From Chitinophaga sp. CB10 (lineage in GTDB: Bacteria; Bacteroidota; Bacteroidia; Chitinophagales; Chitinophagaceae): a DNA stretch of 64,000 bases. The DNA is taken from contig MLAV02000003.1 in the NCBI GenBank assembly GCA_001870995.2, positions 186,001 to 250,000 on the forward strand, in the 5' to 3' direction. Both the position numbers and the translations under genes were made by a program. Positions within the stretch are counted from its first letter, which is position 1. Each line of letters starts with the position of its first letter. The notes beneath the pieces are model-generated. The model ran no database searches. It saw nothing but the letters and a program-made list of their open reading frames with translations, and had not been told where the DNA came from. Positions 1 to 8,178 of the stretch are shown one piece after another.

Positions 1-175
1 TCCTGATATTATACAGGTAGTGCACCAGTGTAGTTTTGCCGGTGCCGGAGGGCGCTTTGATCTTCACGAAGCTGCCCGGATTAAAAACGATATTTTCATT
101 CCAAATGCCGGATTTCCGTTGTAGGATCTTATCCTTCAGGGGAACAGGCAGGAGTTGATCGAGCTGAATTTGCAT
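1..175 (-). CDS. ABC transporter ATP-binding protein (N-terminal fragment)
   Basis: The first 58 codons of a gene that runs off the left edge. The start is the ATG at 175. A typical ABC nucleotide-binding opening is followed by a Walker A motif, APSGTGKTT, at about residues 45-53, then LVHYLYNIR. The short lead-in before Walker A resembles the LolD/FtsE-like ATPases of Bacteroidota. The signature motif, Walker B and the transported substrate lie outside the window, so the subfamily is not determined. Confidence 0.75.
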   Translation of the reverse strand, partial: MQIQLDQLLPVPLKDKILQRKSGIWNENIVFNPGSFVKIKAPSGTGKTTLVHYLYNIR

Positions 176-235
176 GAGGCTAAGATAATATTTTGGGTCT
201 GGTTTCCGCAGGGCGGGGTATAAAACGGGGATAAA

Positions 236-300
236 GGCGCTCATTATAATGGCCCAATATAAAGGCCCAATATAAAAGCTCAATTTAAAATAGGTGCATA
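236..300. repeat. Short AT-rich direct repeats upstream of the ABC ATPase gene
   Basis: Three imperfect copies of a 13-15 bp unit (about GCCCAATATAAA, with GCTCAATTTAAA as the last copy) lie head to tail in the 214-bp gap between the ABC ATPase and the DUF4836 gene. They sit where the ATPase promoter should be. They may be simple slippage products or an operator; nothing further can be said. Confidence 0.35.
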
Positions 301-339
301 AAAACCAGGTATAAACCACGCGTAAACAACGCATAAAAA

Positions 340-365
340 CCAAACGCCGCAATTGCGGCGTTTGG
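340..365 (-). terminator. Rho-independent terminator of the DUF4836 gene
   Basis: A perfect 26-bp palindrome (CCAAACGCCGCAA and its complement). On the minus strand it is followed by GTTTTTATGC. It lies 24 bp past the stop codon of the gene ending at 390. Confidence 0.8.
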
Positions 366-389
366 CATAAAAATAATCTCTTGCACCTA

Positions 390-2201
390 TTATTGAATAG
401 CAGCAGAATCCACCGGTACCATATTGTACAGGCTATCTTCCGCGGCTTGTTCCTGTTTTCTTTTCTCTTCTTTCGCCTTTGCCAGTTTAGCTGCTTCTGT
501 AGCTACTTCTACCAGTTGCACCAGGCTGTTCCTGTTCTGGTCCCGGAAGTTTAACACTACTTCGCCGCTCTGTACATCGCCGCTGATTGGTTTTGCGGAG
601 ATGGTCAGGTCTTTCAGGAGGTCTTTGGCTTTGGTTACCACGGCTTTCTCGTCTTCGCCCACGCTGTTCATAGGTACTGCGCTGGCCAGTTTTTCGAAAT
701 CGAGGTAGCCATAGAGCATGTTCCCTTTCACTTTACCGTTAACGCCTTCCGGCAGTTTGATTTTGCCTTTACCGCCCAGGTATTTATCCAGCAGTACGGA
801 GTCGGAACCGAGGGTGATGGATTTTTCCGTCAGGGACATGGCTGGCATGGTAGCGCCCATTTCAGGGTTCGCCAGTACGTATTTATCGCCTTCTTTGGTG
901 AAGATGCCGGACAGCAGCGGGGAAGTCATTACTTTATTGAAAGCTTCCTTGTTGGCCACTTTCATGTTAAAGATCCAGTTGGATTTAGGCTTATCCATTG
1001 TATCACCTTCGAAGTACGGGTTAGGTACGCGTTCCATGTGGAAGTCGGAGGATACATATACCAGCTGGCCATCGAAGGCATTCAGCAGGTCGTCCATGGT
1101 GAGGCCGGATTTCTGGGACAGCATCATATTAACCATACCGTCCATACCAACGGATTTCACGATTTCGCCGATCATGTGGAAATCAAAGGCATAGGCGAGG
1201 AAACCGGTGATATTTTCACCCGGATATTTATCCAGCATGTCCATATCGATTTCACGTTTGCCGTATTTTTTGAAGATTTCCATCATTTGTTTGCCGGCGT
1301 AGCTGTTGGTGTTCATTACCACTTTACCTTTCTCGAAGTTGGCAGTAGCGGTGGTATAGGAACCTTCCATTAGTTTTTTGAAGTTGGCAGGCAGCATGGT
1401 GAGCATACCGCTGTTATAGGTAGCTTCGGAGTTGAAGAACAGGCTGATGTCAGCGTTTTCTTTCAGTAATTTTTTGAAAGGCTCCAGGGAACCGGCGGTT
1501 TCCGCCTCTTTCAGGTGATAGAGGTGATCGGCTTCGGTGAGGAGTACGGCTGCTTCATCCGGCAGTTCCGCAGTAACGTTGGCCACAGGCGTAACATCCG
1601 CTTTGGTGACGCTGTCTACCGGGTAGGCCTCTTCGTCTACGCCTTCTTCCGTATCACCGGCAGCAGGAACGTCCGTAGCGCCGGGCAGTCCACTCAGCTT
1701 GCTGGTAGGCAGCTGGGTGAGGTACAACACGGTTTTGTCATTCCAGGTAATTAACGCGGAATTCTTCTTATCCCACGTATATTTGAAGTCCTTACCGGTT
1801 TTCATTTCGTAGCCGGCGAGGTTGGTTTTCAGGAAATTTTCGAATTTGGCGGCATCTTTCAGGGATGCGGTTGCTTCGATATAGGATTTGTTTTCGCTCA
1901 TCTGTCCTTTGAAGACGAATGAAACGAAGAAGTTGGATGTCAGATCGATACCTGAATTTTTAGCTTCTTCCCAGGATTTGGCATCTTTTGCACTATCGCC
2001 GGATTGAGCGGCCTGCATCAGTTTATCCATGGTAAAACCATTGGTCACTAATTTTTCGCTCAATTGTTTGGCATTCAGTTCCAGCACGAGTCCAGCCTCT
2101 TTGGGGATGTATTTGCTCTCTTCAGGCACTTTCGAACAGGCAGACAACATGACCGCGGCTACGCCAGCGGTTAACAACAACTTGGAAATTGTCCTTTTCA
2201 T
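390..2201 (-). CDS. DUF4836 family lipoprotein
   Basis: A 603-residue predicted lipoprotein. The signal peptide ends in a lipobox, LSAC, at about residues 19-22, followed by SK. The rest matches the layout of the Bacteroidota DUF4836 family: an N-terminal domain starting with a YIPKEAGLVLELN-like segment and a long repeat-containing body. An acidic, proline-containing insert at about residues 175-215 may be a linker, and the C-terminus is lysine- and glutamate-rich (about 570-590). The family is abundant in envelopes of this phylum but its role is unknown. It appears to be transcribed alone, with a palindromic terminator just downstream. Confidence 0.8.
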   Translation of the reverse strand: MKRTISKLLLTAGVAAVMLSACSKVPEESKYIPKEAGLVLELNAKQLSEKLVTNGFTMDKLMQAAQSGDSAKDAKSWEEAKNSGIDLTSNFFVSFVFKGQMSENKSYIEATASLKDAAKFENFLKTNLAGYEMKTGKDFKYTWDKKNSALITWNDKTVLYLTQLPTSKLSGLPGATDVPAAGDTEEGVDEEAYPVDSVTKADVTPVANVTAELPDEAAVLLTEADHLYHLKEAETAGSLEPFKKLLKENADISLFFNSEATYNSGMLTMLPANFKKLMEGSYTTATANFEKGKVVMNTNSYAGKQMMEIFKKYGKREIDMDMLDKYPGENITGFLAYAFDFHMIGEIVKSVGMDGMVNMMLSQKSGLTMDDLLNAFDGQLVYVSSDFHMERVPNPYFEGDTMDKPKSNWIFNMKVANKEAFNKVMTSPLLSGIFTKEGDKYVLANPEMGATMPAMSLTEKSITLGSDSVLLDKYLGGKGKIKLPEGVNGKVKGNMLYGYLDFEKLASAVPMNSVGEDEKAVVTKAKDLLKDLTISAKPISGDVQSGEVVLNFRDQNRNSLVQLVEVATEAAKLAKAKEEKRKQEQAAEDSLYNMVPVDSAAIQ

Positions 2202-2337
2202 AAATGATTAAAATATATTAGATAAAATATGCACAGGTAGAAACAGGTGGCGACGGGATTCTTGACATATCGATCGGGCTGCACAAATCTCGGGGCCATT
2301 GGAACCACATTCCCACTATCGTGGTATTTCACGGTGT

Positions 2338-2345
2338 CAAAAGTA
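2338..2345 (-). promoter_or_regulatory. Possible -7 element for the DUF4836 gene
   Basis: TACTTTTG on the minus strand matches the Bacteroidota -7 consensus TAnnTTTG. No TTG lies at the right distance upstream, and the leader would be about 130 nt, so support is modest. Confidence 0.3.
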
Positions 2346-2417
2346 CGTATATTTTTACAGCTTATATGTCTTATTTTTCCCAATCGCTTACAATAATTTC
2401 TTAACTGATATAGTTAA

Positions 2418-2425
2418 TACCTTTG
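2418..2425 (+). promoter_or_regulatory. Likely -7 element of the YciI-like gene
   Basis: TACCTTTG matches TAnnTTTG and would start transcription near 2431, giving a leader of about 35 nt. The -33 region is AT-rich but has no clear TTG. Confidence 0.5.
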
Positions 2426-2466
2426 TTACTTACTATGAAACTGATCACTAAAACCATAGAAAAACC

Positions 2467-2745
2467 ATGTTTCTGATCCTGCTACAGTACATCCGCCCGG
2501 TGGCGGCTGTTGAACACTTTATGGAGGCGCACACGGCGTTCCTGCAAAAATATTTTGAGACAGGCCAATTTATCCTGTCCGGCCGTCGCAAGCCTAAATC
2601 CGGCTCCCTGATATTATGTAAGGCATCCAGCCGAAAAGAAGTGGAAGAGATCATGAAGGAGGATCCGTTGGAAAAATTCCAGCTGGCGCTTTACGAGATC
2701 ATTGAGTTTGAGCCGCAAACCTATGCCACCCTGTTAGAGAAATAG
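2467..2745 (+). CDS. YciI family protein
   Basis: A 92-residue protein of the YCII-related, ferredoxin-like fold. Recognisable are the opening beta strand (MFLILLQY), a conserved His in the first helix (EAHTAFLQKYFETGQFILSG), and the closing segment in which a DPLEKFQLALYEIIEFEP-like strand ends the domain. YciI proteins are small dimeric enzymes or ligand-binding proteins, often with a His-Asp pair; here the His is at about residue 22 and an Asp at about 66. The substrate is unknown. It stands alone, transcribed away from the DUF4836 gene. Confidence 0.8.
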   Translation: MFLILLQYIRPVAAVEHFMEAHTAFLQKYFETGQFILSGRRKPKSGSLILCKASSRKEVEEIMKEDPLEKFQLALYEIIEFEPQTYATLLEK

Positions 2746-2799
2746 GTCCGCTGTTTTTCTCCCATTCATCCATTCAGGCCAACTTTTCATCTTCTTTAC

Positions 2800-3819
2800 C
2801 TACTGCATAAAGTAAATGACTTTTGTGAGCCATTTGCTACTGTCCTTTTCTTTGCCGGGATCTGTCACATACATTTCTATCATTGGCGGGATAATTTTTT
2901 TACCCTTATCATCCGCATAGTCCATCAGGGCGGCGTGAGCATTTACTATCCTATCGTACGGGCCGTAATAGTCCACATAAAAAGCCTTGGCAGCAGGGAG
3001 TTTTATGATACTGATCCCATTTCCCTTCAGGGTACTGCCTTCGGGTACAGGCACGGCTGCGGCCATATCTGTCTGATGTTTTACGGTATCCCAGGTAAAA
3101 TATAAGCCACAGGGTACGCCCGGCTGCAGTTTTGCAGCCGTAGCGGCCTGGTAGATCTGGTAGAGGTTCGTACTATAGAACTTCGTAATCTCTTTCTGGG
3201 AGATGGTTTTACGTATAATGGCAAACGTAGTGGCGGGATAGTTCATTTCCTTAACCGTTTCGTTTACGCCATTAGGCGCCCCCGGCCCTTTGGCATCAGC
3301 CTCGGACATGCTCTTGAGATTGAGCAACCCTTTTTCAAAATCCGACTGGATGGCCCCTTTCATCAGCCAGGACATGAGATTTTGCGGGCGGTTGTAGCGC
3401 GCGTCAAAACCCCATACCACCCGGGTTTTCCCATTGGCTTCGGAGAGGTTATAAAAAACATCCGCTTCGGATTGAAATGGTTTTATAAAGGTTATTTTTT
3501 GCTGAACCGTTTTATAAGGTTCGAGGGAGAGATGCTGGAGCTTTCCTTCGCCGATTTTCTGACCTTTCCAGGAATAGACCGCTCCAACGGTACCATCATC
3601 GCCAATAATGGTATAGGTGGTGGTTGAATCCATTTGCCGCCAGGTGCTCCATTCATTGAAGCGCTCAAACTTTACAATGTTATTCCATACAATGCCGGCG
3701 GGTGCATTTATCTCTGAAGCGGCTTCCACATGCAGTTTTGTAGGTGCTATGAAAACCAGCACGAGGAATAAAAAAAGTAAAGTTCCTATGATCCAGGCGA
3801 TAACCTTTAAAGCCTTCAT
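2800..3819 (-). CDS. SRPBCC family protein with C-terminal GyrI-like domain
   Basis: A 339-residue protein with one N-terminal transmembrane segment (about residues 7-26). It is followed by an SRPBCC/polyketide-cyclase-type ligand-binding domain (about 30-170, with VWNNIVKFERFNEWSTW typical of the family). The second half (about 190-339) resembles the GyrI-like or AraC effector-binding fold, with the phrases CGLYFTWDTV and KAFYVDYYGPYDRI. The combination suggests a membrane-tethered small-molecule binding protein rather than an enzyme. It lies 71 bp downstream of msrB in the same direction and may share its transcript. Confidence 0.75.
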   Translation of the reverse strand: MKALKVIAWIIGTLLFLFLVLVFIAPTKLHVEAASEINAPAGIVWNNIVKFERFNEWSTWRQMDSTTTYTIIGDDGTVGAVYSWKGQKIGEGKLQHLSLEPYKTVQQKITFIKPFQSEADVFYNLSEANGKTRVVWGFDARYNRPQNLMSWLMKGAIQSDFEKGLLNLKSMSEADAKGPGAPNGVNETVKEMNYPATTFAIIRKTISQKEITKFYSTNLYQIYQAATAAKLQPGVPCGLYFTWDTVKHQTDMAAAVPVPEGSTLKGNGISIIKLPAAKAFYVDYYGPYDRIVNAHAALMDYADDKGKKIIPPMIEMYVTDPGKEKDSSKWLTKVIYFMQ

Positions 3820-3890
3820 AACTGTAAGGGGTTGATTACTATAAAAGTACAGCTTTTTTGGCTAGTAATAACTCCCTGGTTTCAGCCATT

Positions 3891-4373
3891 TTATTGCTCT
3901 TCAGGATTCTTTTGCTGGAATTTTTTTTCGGCTTCCTGCGCCTTTTCGAAGTCAAGTATTACGGAGTTGATACAATACCTAAGGCCGGTTGGCGGCGGCC
4001 CGTCATCAAAAACGTGCCCGAGGTGCGACCTGCATCTGCCACATAAAACCTCGGTGCGGTACATCCCATGGCTGTTGTCCGGCGCGTAAATGACGCTGTT
4101 TTTGTTCACCGGCTGAAAGAAACTTGGCCAGCCGCAGCTGCTCTCAAACTTTGCATCCGAAATAAATAAGGGATTTCCGCATGCTGCGCAATAATAACTG
4201 CCTTCTTCCTTGCTGTTCCAGTACTTTCCGGTAAACGCCCATTCGGTTCCTTTTTCGCGGGCAATGTGATAAACATCCTGTGGTAATACATCCTTCCATT
4301 CCTCATCTGTCAGGTTAACCTTCCCGGTGTCAGTACGGGAATATACATCTGATTTCTTTTTTCCATCTTGCAT
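3891..4373 (-). CDS. msrB: Peptide-methionine (R)-S-oxide reductase
   Basis: A 160-residue MsrB, which reduces the R-epimer of methionine sulfoxide in proteins using thioredoxin. Two zinc-binding CxxC pairs are visible (CAAC at about residues 63-66 and CGRC at about 112-115), as is the catalytic Cys in RYCINS (about 135), after GHVFDDGPPPTGL. Length and motif order are normal for a stand-alone MsrB. No signal peptide is visible, so it should be cytoplasmic. No MsrA gene is adjacent. Confidence 0.93.
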   Translation of the reverse strand: MQDGKKKSDVYSRTDTGKVNLTDEEWKDVLPQDVYHIAREKGTEWAFTGKYWNSKEEGSYYCAACGNPLFISDAKFESSCGWPSFFQPVNKNSVIYAPDNSHGMYRTEVLCGRCRSHLGHVFDDGPPPTGLRYCINSVILDFEKAQEAEKKFQQKNPEEQ

Positions 4374-4646
4374 GAAATTCTGATTTTCGTCGTTACTGAG
4401 TTTAGCTGTTTAGATATTGACTAACGACTGATTAACACTAAAGTTGCTATGAAATTGTAAAAAACTATATCCTCAATATTAAATTTTCATGTAAAAAAGT
4501 ACGTACGAATGAGCTTTATGGATTGAGTAAACCCCAAAATCCGGAGGATATTTATCAAATTTCCGGCCTAAATCTTTCAAACACTCTGATAATCACGTGT
4601 GAGCAATAGGCTATAAATTGTTAACTTAGCGGCAAAAGGCTAGTAA

Positions 4647-6545
4647 GTGGCGGACATCATCAATTTATTACCAGACAATATAGCGAATCAGATAGCTGCA
4701 GGAGAAGTGATTCAAAGACCGGCATCAGCGGTGAAAGAGTTACTGGAAAATGCAGTGGACGCAGGCGCAACAGAAATCCATCTTATCATAAAAGATGCTG
4801 GGAAGGAGTTAGTACAGGTAATCGATAACGGTGGCGGTATGAGTGAAACCGATGCCAGAATGTGCTTCGAACGTCATGCAACTTCTAAGATCCAGACCAT
4901 AGAAGACCTTTTTTCCATTCGTACCATGGGCTTCCGCGGAGAGGCGCTGGCTTCCATCGCAGCCGTAGCCCAGGTAGAACTCAAAACCCGGAAAAGAGGC
5001 ACCGATATCGGTACTTATATAGAAATCGATAACAGCGTCGTAAGAGTACAGGAACCCTGCCAGACGGCGGAAGGCACCTCCATCGCCATGAAGAACCTGT
5101 TCTTCAACGTTCCCGCACGTCGTAACTTCCTGAAATCCAACGCGGCGGAAATGAGGCACATCGTGGATGAATTCATCCGCGTGGCCATGGCATTCCCGCA
5201 GCTGCAATTCACCCTCACCAGCAATAATCAACAGCTTTTCCATCTCGATAAAGGCTCGCTCAAACAGCGCATCATCGCCATCCTGGGCCAGCATTACAAC
5301 GCCCGCGTGGTAAACGTGAAGGAAAGCACCGATTATATGAACGTCTACGGATTTGTTGGCAAACCTGAAACTGCCAAGAAAACCCGGGGCGATCAGTTCT
5401 TCTTCGTCAATAACCGGTTTATTAAAAGCCATTACCTGCACCACGCGGTAATGAACGCTTTTGCGGATATTATCCCGGCCGACAGCTACCCGCTGTACGT
5501 GCTTTTCATCGATGTCAATCCCGAACACGTGGATATCAACGTCCACCCGACCAAGCAGGAGATTAAATTCGATGACGAAAAAGTAATGTACGCCTTTGTG
5601 CAGGCGGCCGTAAAACACGCGCTGGCGCAGTTCAGCGTTACGCCTACGCTCGACTTTGACCTGGATCCAAGCATCCAGGCGCTGGACGCAGTCAGCAAAC
5701 CTTTCACGGAACAGCAACGGAACGAGTCGACCCACAGCCCGCTGTACAAGTCCTTCAGCCAGGCCCACCAGGCCCACGTGATCGACCGCAGCAACAGCAA
5801 CCTGAAAAACTGGAAAGACCTGTACCAGGCCGCTGCTCCTGAAACGGAATCCTACACCACCGCCTTCTCCGCGGAGCCGGAGCCGGAAACCCGCACCGCC
5901 GTTACCTACGAGAGCGCGCAGCCTGCGGCCACCGCCTCCGCCATAGATGAGCGCTGGCAGGAAACCTCCAAGGACCAGAAAGTACCCGTCCAGGTACACC
6001 AGCAATACATCCTCTCGCAGATCAAGTCAGGCTTTATCCTGATCGATCAGCATGCCGCCCATGAACGTATCCTCTACGAGCGCTATCAACGCGCCCTCCA
6101 GGAAACGCCGGTGGCCACCCAGCAAAGCCTCTTCCCGCAAACGCTGCAGCTGCCCCCGGCCGATGCAGCCATCGTAACGGAAATGTTACCGGACCTGCAG
6201 GCCCTGGGGTACGACCTGGAGCCATTCGGCAACCATACCTTCGTAGTGCGCGGTACCCCGGCTGACATCCAGACCGGCAACGACCAGGCTACCATCGAAG
6301 GACTGCTGGAACAATTCAAACACTTCTCCCACGAGCTCAAAGTAAACAGGCGCGAGCACCTGATCCGCTCCATGGCCCGCAACAACGCCATCCCGGCCGG
6401 TAAAGTGCTGACCGCCCGCGAAATGCAGAACATCATCGATGAACTGTTTGCCTGCACCATGCCTAATGTGGCGCCAGGCGGCAAATTCACCTTCATCTCC
6501 TTTAAGCTGACGGACCTGGCGAGGATGTTTGAAAGAAATCAATAA
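4647..6545 (+). CDS. mutL: DNA mismatch repair protein MutL
   Basis: A 632-residue MutL. It starts at a GTG codon; this start gives the exact family N-terminus (MADIINLLPDNIANQIAAGE). The GHKL ATPase motifs are present: ELLENAVDAG (about residues 31-40), DNGGGM and GFRGEALASI. The variable linker spans roughly residues 350-430. The C-terminal domain holds the metal-binding endonuclease motif DQHAAHERILYE (residues 467-478). It is therefore predicted to be a nicking MutL, unlike the E. coli protein. Together with MutS it directs strand-specific repair. It appears monocistronic, ending at a strong hairpin. Confidence 0.96.
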   Translation: MADIINLLPDNIANQIAAGEVIQRPASAVKELLENAVDAGATEIHLIIKDAGKELVQVIDNGGGMSETDARMCFERHATSKIQTIEDLFSIRTMGFRGEALASIAAVAQVELKTRKRGTDIGTYIEIDNSVVRVQEPCQTAEGTSIAMKNLFFNVPARRNFLKSNAAEMRHIVDEFIRVAMAFPQLQFTLTSNNQQLFHLDKGSLKQRIIAILGQHYNARVVNVKESTDYMNVYGFVGKPETAKKTRGDQFFFVNNRFIKSHYLHHAVMNAFADIIPADSYPLYVLFIDVNPEHVDINVHPTKQEIKFDDEKVMYAFVQAAVKHALAQFSVTPTLDFDLDPSIQALDAVSKPFTEQQRNESTHSPLYKSFSQAHQAHVIDRSNSNLKNWKDLYQAAAPETESYTTAFSAEPEPETRTAVTYESAQPAATASAIDERWQETSKDQKVPVQVHQQYILSQIKSGFILIDQHAAHERILYERYQRALQETPVATQQSLFPQTLQLPPADAAIVTEMLPDLQALGYDLEPFGNHTFVVRGTPADIQTGNDQATIEGLLEQFKHFSHELKVNRREHLIRSMARNNAIPAGKVLTAREMQNIIDELFACTMPNVAPGGKFTFISFKLTDLARMFERNQ

Positions 6546-6568
6546 AAACTACTAATAATAAAAACAAT

Positions 6569-6602
6569 AAGCGGCTGACTAAGTGATATTAGTCAGCCGC
6601 TT
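6569..6602. terminator. Bidirectional terminator between mutL and the gluconokinase gene
   Basis: A 14-bp perfect stem (AAGCGGCTGACTAA) with a 6-nt loop lies between two convergent genes. On the minus strand it is followed by a T-rich run, and on the plus strand by GCCGTTTATTAT. Confidence 0.8.
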
Positions 6603-6633
6603 GCCGTTTATTATACTCCTTACTTTTGTAATA

Positions 6634-8097
6634 CTACCGGGGCTCCATGGTTTTTAATAGTTTATGGAGAGATATAAACCGCTCATATTGTTGCCTGTAG
6701 TGGGCTGCATACCGGCTATCGGGGGAAAATGCCAGTTGTTCACCGTCCCCTCCGTTCCCCAGGGCTAATCCAAGGGCTTTTGCCCCTAATTTAATAGCTC
6801 CGAGGGCCGAGGCATCCGGGCGGTTATCCAGTGTCATCTCTTTTCCAAAAATATCCGCCATCAGCTGAATCCAGCCATGGGATTGGGTAAAGCCGCCACT
6901 CACGGAAATTTTGCGGATAGGCCCCGCCGTCTCTTCCAGGGCGGTGGTAATGCTGAGCAGGGCGTAACAGATGCCTTCCATCACGGCACGGGTAAAATGT
7001 TCCGCGGCATGATGCGGACGGATACCTATAAACGAAGCCGATGCGCTGCTATCCCAGATGGGCGCCCGCTCTCCCAGTAAATAAGGCAAACAGATCAAAT
7101 CGTCCGGCGGTAATGCCAGGGCCGCCGGCAACAGCTCCTCCATGGGAATGGCGCCCCGCAGGAAGTCCTTCACGAGCCATTGCAGCAAGATCCCGCCGTT
7201 GTTGCTCGCCCCTCCGCTGATATACACCCCGTCCGTCAGCAGGTAGGTAAACAGGCGCTGTTGCTTATCCGTCGCCACCTGCGGGATGGCCATGCGCACC
7301 GCCCCGCTGGTACCGATGGTCAGCGTGGCATGGCCGGCATCCAGCGCATCGCTGCCCAGTTGCGCCAGGCACCCGTCGCTACCCCCGATGACGAAAGGCG
7401 TATCCGCCGGGATGCCCAGTTCCGCTGCCACGGCAGGCTTCAGCCCCCGGATCACATAATCCGCCGGAACGGGCTTCGGCAGCTGCCCTTCCCCTATGCC
7501 CGCAGTGGCCAGGGCGGTAGCGTTCCATTGATAGGTACGTATATCAAACAGCCCCGTGGCGGAGGCAATGCTATGGTCTACCAGGTTTTGCCCAAACAGC
7601 TCCCGGATCACATATTCCTTGATGCCCAGGAAGAGGGCGGCTTTCCGGAATATCTCCGGGGCTTCTTCCCGCAGCCAGATGATCTTGCTCAAAGGGGCCA
7701 TAGCATGAACGGGGGTGCCGGTGCGGTGGTATATCTCCTCTCCCAATGCCGATGCACGCAGCGTTTCCGCGTAATGCCGGCTGCGGTTATCCGCCCAGAT
7801 GATCAGGGGCGTGAGAGGCGTGCCGGCGCTATCCAGGGGCAGGAGGCTGTGCATCGCACTGCTGAAACAGATGGCCGCCGGCGCAAAGCCTTGCTGCTGC
7901 ACGATCTTGCGGATACCGTCCTTCACGGCCTGCAAAATAACCGCAGGGTTTTGCTCACTAAATCCGGGCTGCGGATGCGAGGTGGAATATGCCTCCTGAA
8001 AACTGCATTTCACCAACCCGTCCATTCCCAGCGAAATCGATTTAGTACTGCTGGTCCCGATATCCGAACCGATGATATAGGTCATGTGATCGCTCAT
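6634..8097 (-). CDS. FGGY family carbohydrate kinase, probable gluconokinase
   Basis: A 487-residue kinase of the FGGY family. The N-terminal phosphate-binding loop is visible (GSDIGTSSTK, about residues 10-19), as are the ADN-containing substrate segment near 95 and the C-terminal ATP-binding turn (ISVSGGFTQSHGWIQLMAD). The sequence resembles bacterial gluconokinases (GntK, FGGY type) more than xylulo- or glycerol kinases. It would phosphorylate gluconate to 6-phosphogluconate. It is divergent from the GMC oxidoreductase operon, which fits uptake of an aldonic acid made outside the cytoplasm. Xylulokinase remains an alternative. Confidence 0.8.
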   Translation of the reverse strand: MSDHMTYIIGSDIGTSSTKSISLGMDGLVKCSFQEAYSTSHPQPGFSEQNPAVILQAVKDGIRKIVQQQGFAPAAICFSSAMHSLLPLDSAGTPLTPLIIWADNRSRHYAETLRASALGEEIYHRTGTPVHAMAPLSKIIWLREEAPEIFRKAALFLGIKEYVIRELFGQNLVDHSIASATGLFDIRTYQWNATALATAGIGEGQLPKPVPADYVIRGLKPAVAAELGIPADTPFVIGGSDGCLAQLGSDALDAGHATLTIGTSGAVRMAIPQVATDKQQRLFTYLLTDGVYISGGASNNGGILLQWLVKDFLRGAIPMEELLPAALALPPDDLICLPYLLGERAPIWDSSASASFIGIRPHHAAEHFTRAVMEGICYALLSITTALEETAGPIRKISVSGGFTQSHGWIQLMADIFGKEMTLDNRPDASALGAIKLGAKALGLALGNGGDGEQLAFSPDSRYAAHYRQQYERFISLHKLLKTMEPR

Positions 8098-8178
8098 AAA
8101 AAAACCTTCCTTTTTTACACATTTAATTTATAGATTTAAAACCTGTGATTCATAAATAAGTCTAAAATTTCCACGCAA